From Desulfarculales bacterium UBA696 (lineage in GTDB: Bacteria > Desulfobacterota > Syntrophobacteria > Syntrophobacterales > Syntrophobacteraceae), in NCBI GenBank assembly GCA_002298995.1, contig DBMO01000058.1, positions 1 through 25,704 of the forward strand: a stretch of 25,704 nt of DNA, in the 5' to 3' direction. A program made the position numbers and the translations under genes. Of this stretch, positions 23,466-25,704 are shown in pieces. Within the stretch, counting starts at the first letter, position 1, and the number at the start of each line of letters is the position of its first letter. Below the pieces are notes generated by a model. The model did no database searches, had not been told where the DNA came from, and saw nothing but the letters and a program-made list of their open reading frames with translations.

Positions 23466-24272
23466 TCATGGATTAAGGCGCGCATGCATCTTCTGCACGG
23501 CTTCGAGGGATTCGGGGGTATCGACGCCTGTCACCTCCTCCTCGCCTGCTTGGACCATCCCGACGAAAAGCCCGTCGGCGTGCATCATCTCGGCGATATC
23601 GGTCAAAAAATATTCCCTTATTACGGTTTCACGGCCTTCCCTCATCTTCAAAACCTCGTGGGGCTGATTCTCGAGCTTTCCCATATAGTGAAGAAGGGCC
23701 ATACGTCCGACCGCATAGACTCCGGCATTGCAGTATTTCAGCTTTTCGCGCCTGTGAGGCGGGAATTCCTTAGGGTCGCTCCAGTATTTCCACTCGACTA
23801 TCCGCACGACCCGGTCCCCCTCCATTTCAAGCATGCCGTACCGGGCGGGGTCTTTTGGCGAAAATGCCAGAAGGGACATATCGCAGCCGCCCAGTCTGTC
23901 GAGAAGCCTCAGATATGTGGCCGGCCGTATCAGCGGGACGTCTCCCATTGTGATAATGACGTGCTCGGCGCCAACTCTTTCCAGGAACTGCCGGGCGGCA
24001 AGAAGCGCGCCGCCCGTCCCGTTTGTTTCGGGCTGGGGGATGTATTCGATTCCGGGGGCTGCCGTGGCCTTGATAACGTCTTCGGAGCGGTGGTTTACCA
24101 CGATTCCCTTCGGCCCCGGGGGCAGGTTATCGAGCACTTCACGGATGAGCGGCCGTTCGCCCTCGAACAGGGATTTTCCGGGAATGAGGGGAAGCAGGGT
24201 CTTGTTGCCGGTGAAGCCGGTCATCCGTGTTCCCTTCCCGGCGGCAAAAACGATACTGGCGGTTTCGGTCAT
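23466..24272 (-). CDS. Sugar nucleotidyltransferase, GlmU N-domain-like
   Basis: This 268-residue protein has the NTP-transferase (GT-A-like) fold that joins a sugar phosphate to a nucleoside monophosphate. The signature AAGKGTRM lies at residues 10-17 with K24 of NKTLLPL; ETNGTGGAL, TMGDVPLI and KYCNAGVYAV match the base-, metal- and sugar-binding segments of GlmU uridyltransferases. The left-handed beta-helix acetyltransferase domain of full-length GlmU is absent, so it is a stand-alone uridylyltransferase or relative. The ATG at 24272 is chosen over a GTG ten codons upstream because AAGGA lies about seven bases before it and the fold begins directly after. It follows mltG by 49 bp on the same strand, consistent with an envelope-related pair. 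Substrate not provable. Confidence 0.87.
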   Translation of the reverse strand: MTETASIVFAAGKGTRMTGFTGNKTLLPLIPGKSLFEGERPLIREVLDNLPPGPKGIVVNHRSEDVIKATAAPGIEYIPQPETNGTGGALLAARQFLERVGAEHVIITMGDVPLIRPATYLRLLDRLGGCDMSLLAFSPKDPARYGMLEMEGDRVVRIVEWKYWSDPKEFPPHRREKLKYCNAGVYAVGRMALLHYMGKLENQPHEVLKMREGRETVIREYFLTDIAEMMHADGLFVGMVQAGEEEVTGVDTPESLEAVQKMHARLNP

Positions 24273-24321
24273 GATTAATCCTTGAAGTAATCGGTCAACC
24301 ACGAAGACACGAATGTATTTT

Positions 24322-25446
24322 TCACGGAGCAGGCTTGCCGTTTTGGATCTCGACTGAATTGCCGGCGGAACTCTCCGTGCCTGGGGCCGTTTGGGCCGAT
24401 TCCTTTTCCGCGGCGACGTTTGTTTTTAGATCACGATAGCGGCCGACGGCTCTTCGGTGCTCGTCGGCGGTGGTCGAAAAGCTGTGAGTTCCGTCGTTGT
24501 TGCTTACAAAATAGAGGAAGGTGACCTTTTCGGGATGCAGGGCCGCCCTCAGTGACTTGGCCCCCGGATTGCAAATCGGGCCCGGCGGAAGACCCTTTAT
24601 GCGGTAAGTGTTGTAAGGGCTCTGCCTGCCGAGGTGGGTCGACGAAACAGGTCCCGAAAACCCCGGAATATCGTAGACCGCCGTGGGGTCGCTCTGGAGA
24701 GGCATGTTGATCTTGAGCCTGTTGTGGAAGACCCCGGCAATGATCGGCCGCTCAGAATCCACAACCGCTTCCTTTTCAATTATCGAGGCAAGAGTTACGA
24801 CCTGGTTGAGCGTCATGCCGGCCTCGCGGGCTCGCCGCTCCCAATCGTCGGGCAGATTTCGCCTGAATTCCTTTACCATGGCCCTGATGATCGCGGCCGC
24901 GTCTATTGGCTTTTTGAACTGGTATGTTTGGGGGAAAAGGTAGCCTTCGAGGCTGGGCGATTTTATCCCAAGTTCACGTATAAAATCGGGATTCCCCGCA
25001 AGATCCAGCAATTCGTCGCTTGTGGCCAGCCCCTTTTGTTCGTAGATCCTGGCGATGTCCCAGATCGTCGATCCCTCCGGCAGGGTTGCCGCGTGAATTA
25101 CAACCCTTCCGTTAACGATCTGATCGAGGACCTGCTCGGGGGTCATTAAGGTTGAAAAGGCGTATTCGCCGGCCTGCAGCCGATGAAGTGAGTTTTTGAG
25201 CCACGCCAGAAGATAGAAAGCGCGGGCGTCCCTGACGACCTCCTGGGATTCGAGCAATTGAGCAATCCCGAAGGCCCCCGTCTTAGGCGGGATGAAGAAC
25301 TGCCTCGTCTCGACAGCCGGCTTTCCCGGAAGGCGCAGAAAGAGCCAGAAATGCAAAAGGATCGGCGTCGCCGCCAGAACGAAAAGGCAGCATGCCGCGA
25401 CGCAAAATGAGACAAAAGCTACTCCGGCCCTTTTCAGAGCAGACAT
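24322..25446 (-). CDS. mltG: Endolytic murein transglycosylase (YceG-like)
   Basis: MltG is a membrane-anchored lytic transglycosylase that cleaves nascent peptidoglycan strands and so limits glycan length. The 374-residue protein has one N-terminal membrane helix (about 8-36), a LysM-like subdomain (about 45-120) and the YceG catalytic domain. Visible signatures are LEGYLFPQTY (167-176), ASIIEKEA (220-227, catalytic E224), FHNRL (240-244), LQSDPTAVY (250-258) and the C-terminal LYFVSNNDGTHSFS. The ATG at 25446 is preferred to a start 11 codons upstream because GGAGG precedes it by about eight bases and the helix starts directly after. Poorly conserved acidic residues close the C terminus. 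It is followed by the GlmU-like gene. Confidence 0.95.
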   Translation of the reverse strand: MSALKRAGVAFVSFCVAACCLFVLAATPILLHFWLFLRLPGKPAVETRQFFIPPKTGAFGIAQLLESQEVVRDARAFYLLAWLKNSLHRLQAGEYAFSTLMTPEQVLDQIVNGRVVIHAATLPEGSTIWDIARIYEQKGLATSDELLDLAGNPDFIRELGIKSPSLEGYLFPQTYQFKKPIDAAAIIRAMVKEFRRNLPDDWERRAREAGMTLNQVVTLASIIEKEAVVDSERPIIAGVFHNRLKINMPLQSDPTAVYDIPGFSGPVSSTHLGRQSPYNTYRIKGLPPGPICNPGAKSLRAALHPEKVTFLYFVSNNDGTHSFSTTADEHRRAVGRYRDLKTNVAAEKESAQTAPGTESSAGNSVEIQNGKPAP

Positions 25447-25584
25447 CCAGAAGACCTCCAGGCGGATTTCGTTTAACACGGGAAAAGCCGTCTGGCAAGT
25501 TGCGGGTTGCCGGTTGCCAGTTCCGTTTTATAGCGGGTAGCGCGGAAGCCTCTTCAGTCCAACCCCCATCCATGGACAGTCCCC

Positions 25585-25612
25585 CCCCGGGTTATGACAC
25601 GGTCTCCCGGGG
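25585..25612. repeat. 7-bp perfect inverted repeat upstream of mltG
   Basis: CCCCGGG (25585-25591) and CCCGGGG (25606-25612) flank a 14-base loop about 140 bp upstream of the mltG start. It may be a terminator stem of an upstream gene or part of a repeat cluster with the next hairpin. Confidence 0.5.
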
Positions 25613-25665
25613 CTGTTGCCTAAAAGCTGAATCGGAAAAATTTTGCGGGAATCGGAGGAAAGCTC

Positions 25666-25684
25666 CCCTCCCCTGGCGGGAGGG
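25666..25684. repeat. CCCTCCC-CTGGC-GGGAGGG hairpin at the window edge
   Basis: A perfect 7-bp stem with a 5-base loop, lying in gene-free DNA upstream of mltG. Short C-rich/G-rich palindromes of this kind often occur as dispersed REP-like elements, but the window shows only this one copy. Confidence 0.55.
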
Positions 25685-25704
25685 TGTATAGACCGGGGAC
25701 ATAG

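Overview
The window looks like chromosomal DNA from a moderately GC-rich anaerobic bacterium, most likely a Desulfobacterota / former deltaproteobacterial lineage. This is inferred from the gene content: an orphan ferredoxin-ASKHA corrinoid-activation protein, a DUF169 protein, a DUF523-DUF1722 protein, a histidine kinase with a two-CW-like cysteine motif, and a MauE/DoxX-rhodanese pair. I saw no rRNA, tRNA, CRISPR array, complete insertion sequence or phage gene. Several genes appear to use TTG starts, each backed by a purine-rich ribosome binding site.

Left part (1-7.1 kb): a PepN-like M1 aminopeptidase (minus strand) is divergent from a DUF169 protein (plus strand). About 460 bp of dense repeats follow: a 19-bp tandem array that starts inside the DUF169 stop codon region, a hairpin, a 15-bp inverted repeat, and a 21-22-bp tandem array. 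Next come a DUF523-DUF1722 protein (TudS-like plus YbgA-like) and an ICMT/PEMT-type membrane methyltransferase, both minus strand, and then a plus-strand glycine-zipper lipoprotein.

Middle (7.1-12.5 kb): queC and queF form a two-gene preQ1 (queuosine precursor) operon. A polysaccharide-deacetylase-like gene overlaps a radical SAM gene, so the two are probably translationally coupled. A THUMP-type rRNA methyltransferase (RlmL-like) is on the plus strand and is followed by a REP-like palindromic doublet.

The most striking region is a five-gene minus-strand operon (18808 down to 12503). In transcription order it encodes: a LivJ-type ligand-binding lipoprotein with no ABC transporter beside it; a membrane histidine kinase with a cysteine insertion next to HAMP; a response regulator whose output is a STAS domain lacking the usual phospho-serine; a protein with two GAF-like modules, a coiled coil, one membrane span and a periplasmic rhodanese-like domain whose catalytic Cys is Gly; and a MauE/DoxX four-helix membrane protein with a predicted periplasmic CxC. 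All genes overlap or nearly touch, including two TAATG junctions. I read this as a signalling chain linking an extracytoplasmic ligand and/or redox state to a membrane thiol module. I know of no described system with this composition, but I could not search.

Right part (19-25.7 kb): an orphan RACo-like [2Fe-2S]/ASKHA protein, a REC-GAF-histidine kinase hybrid, a MITE-like inverted-repeat element, and an mltG (lytic transglycosylase) - nucleotidyltransferase pair with a cell-envelope flavour. The window ends in short GC-rich hairpins.
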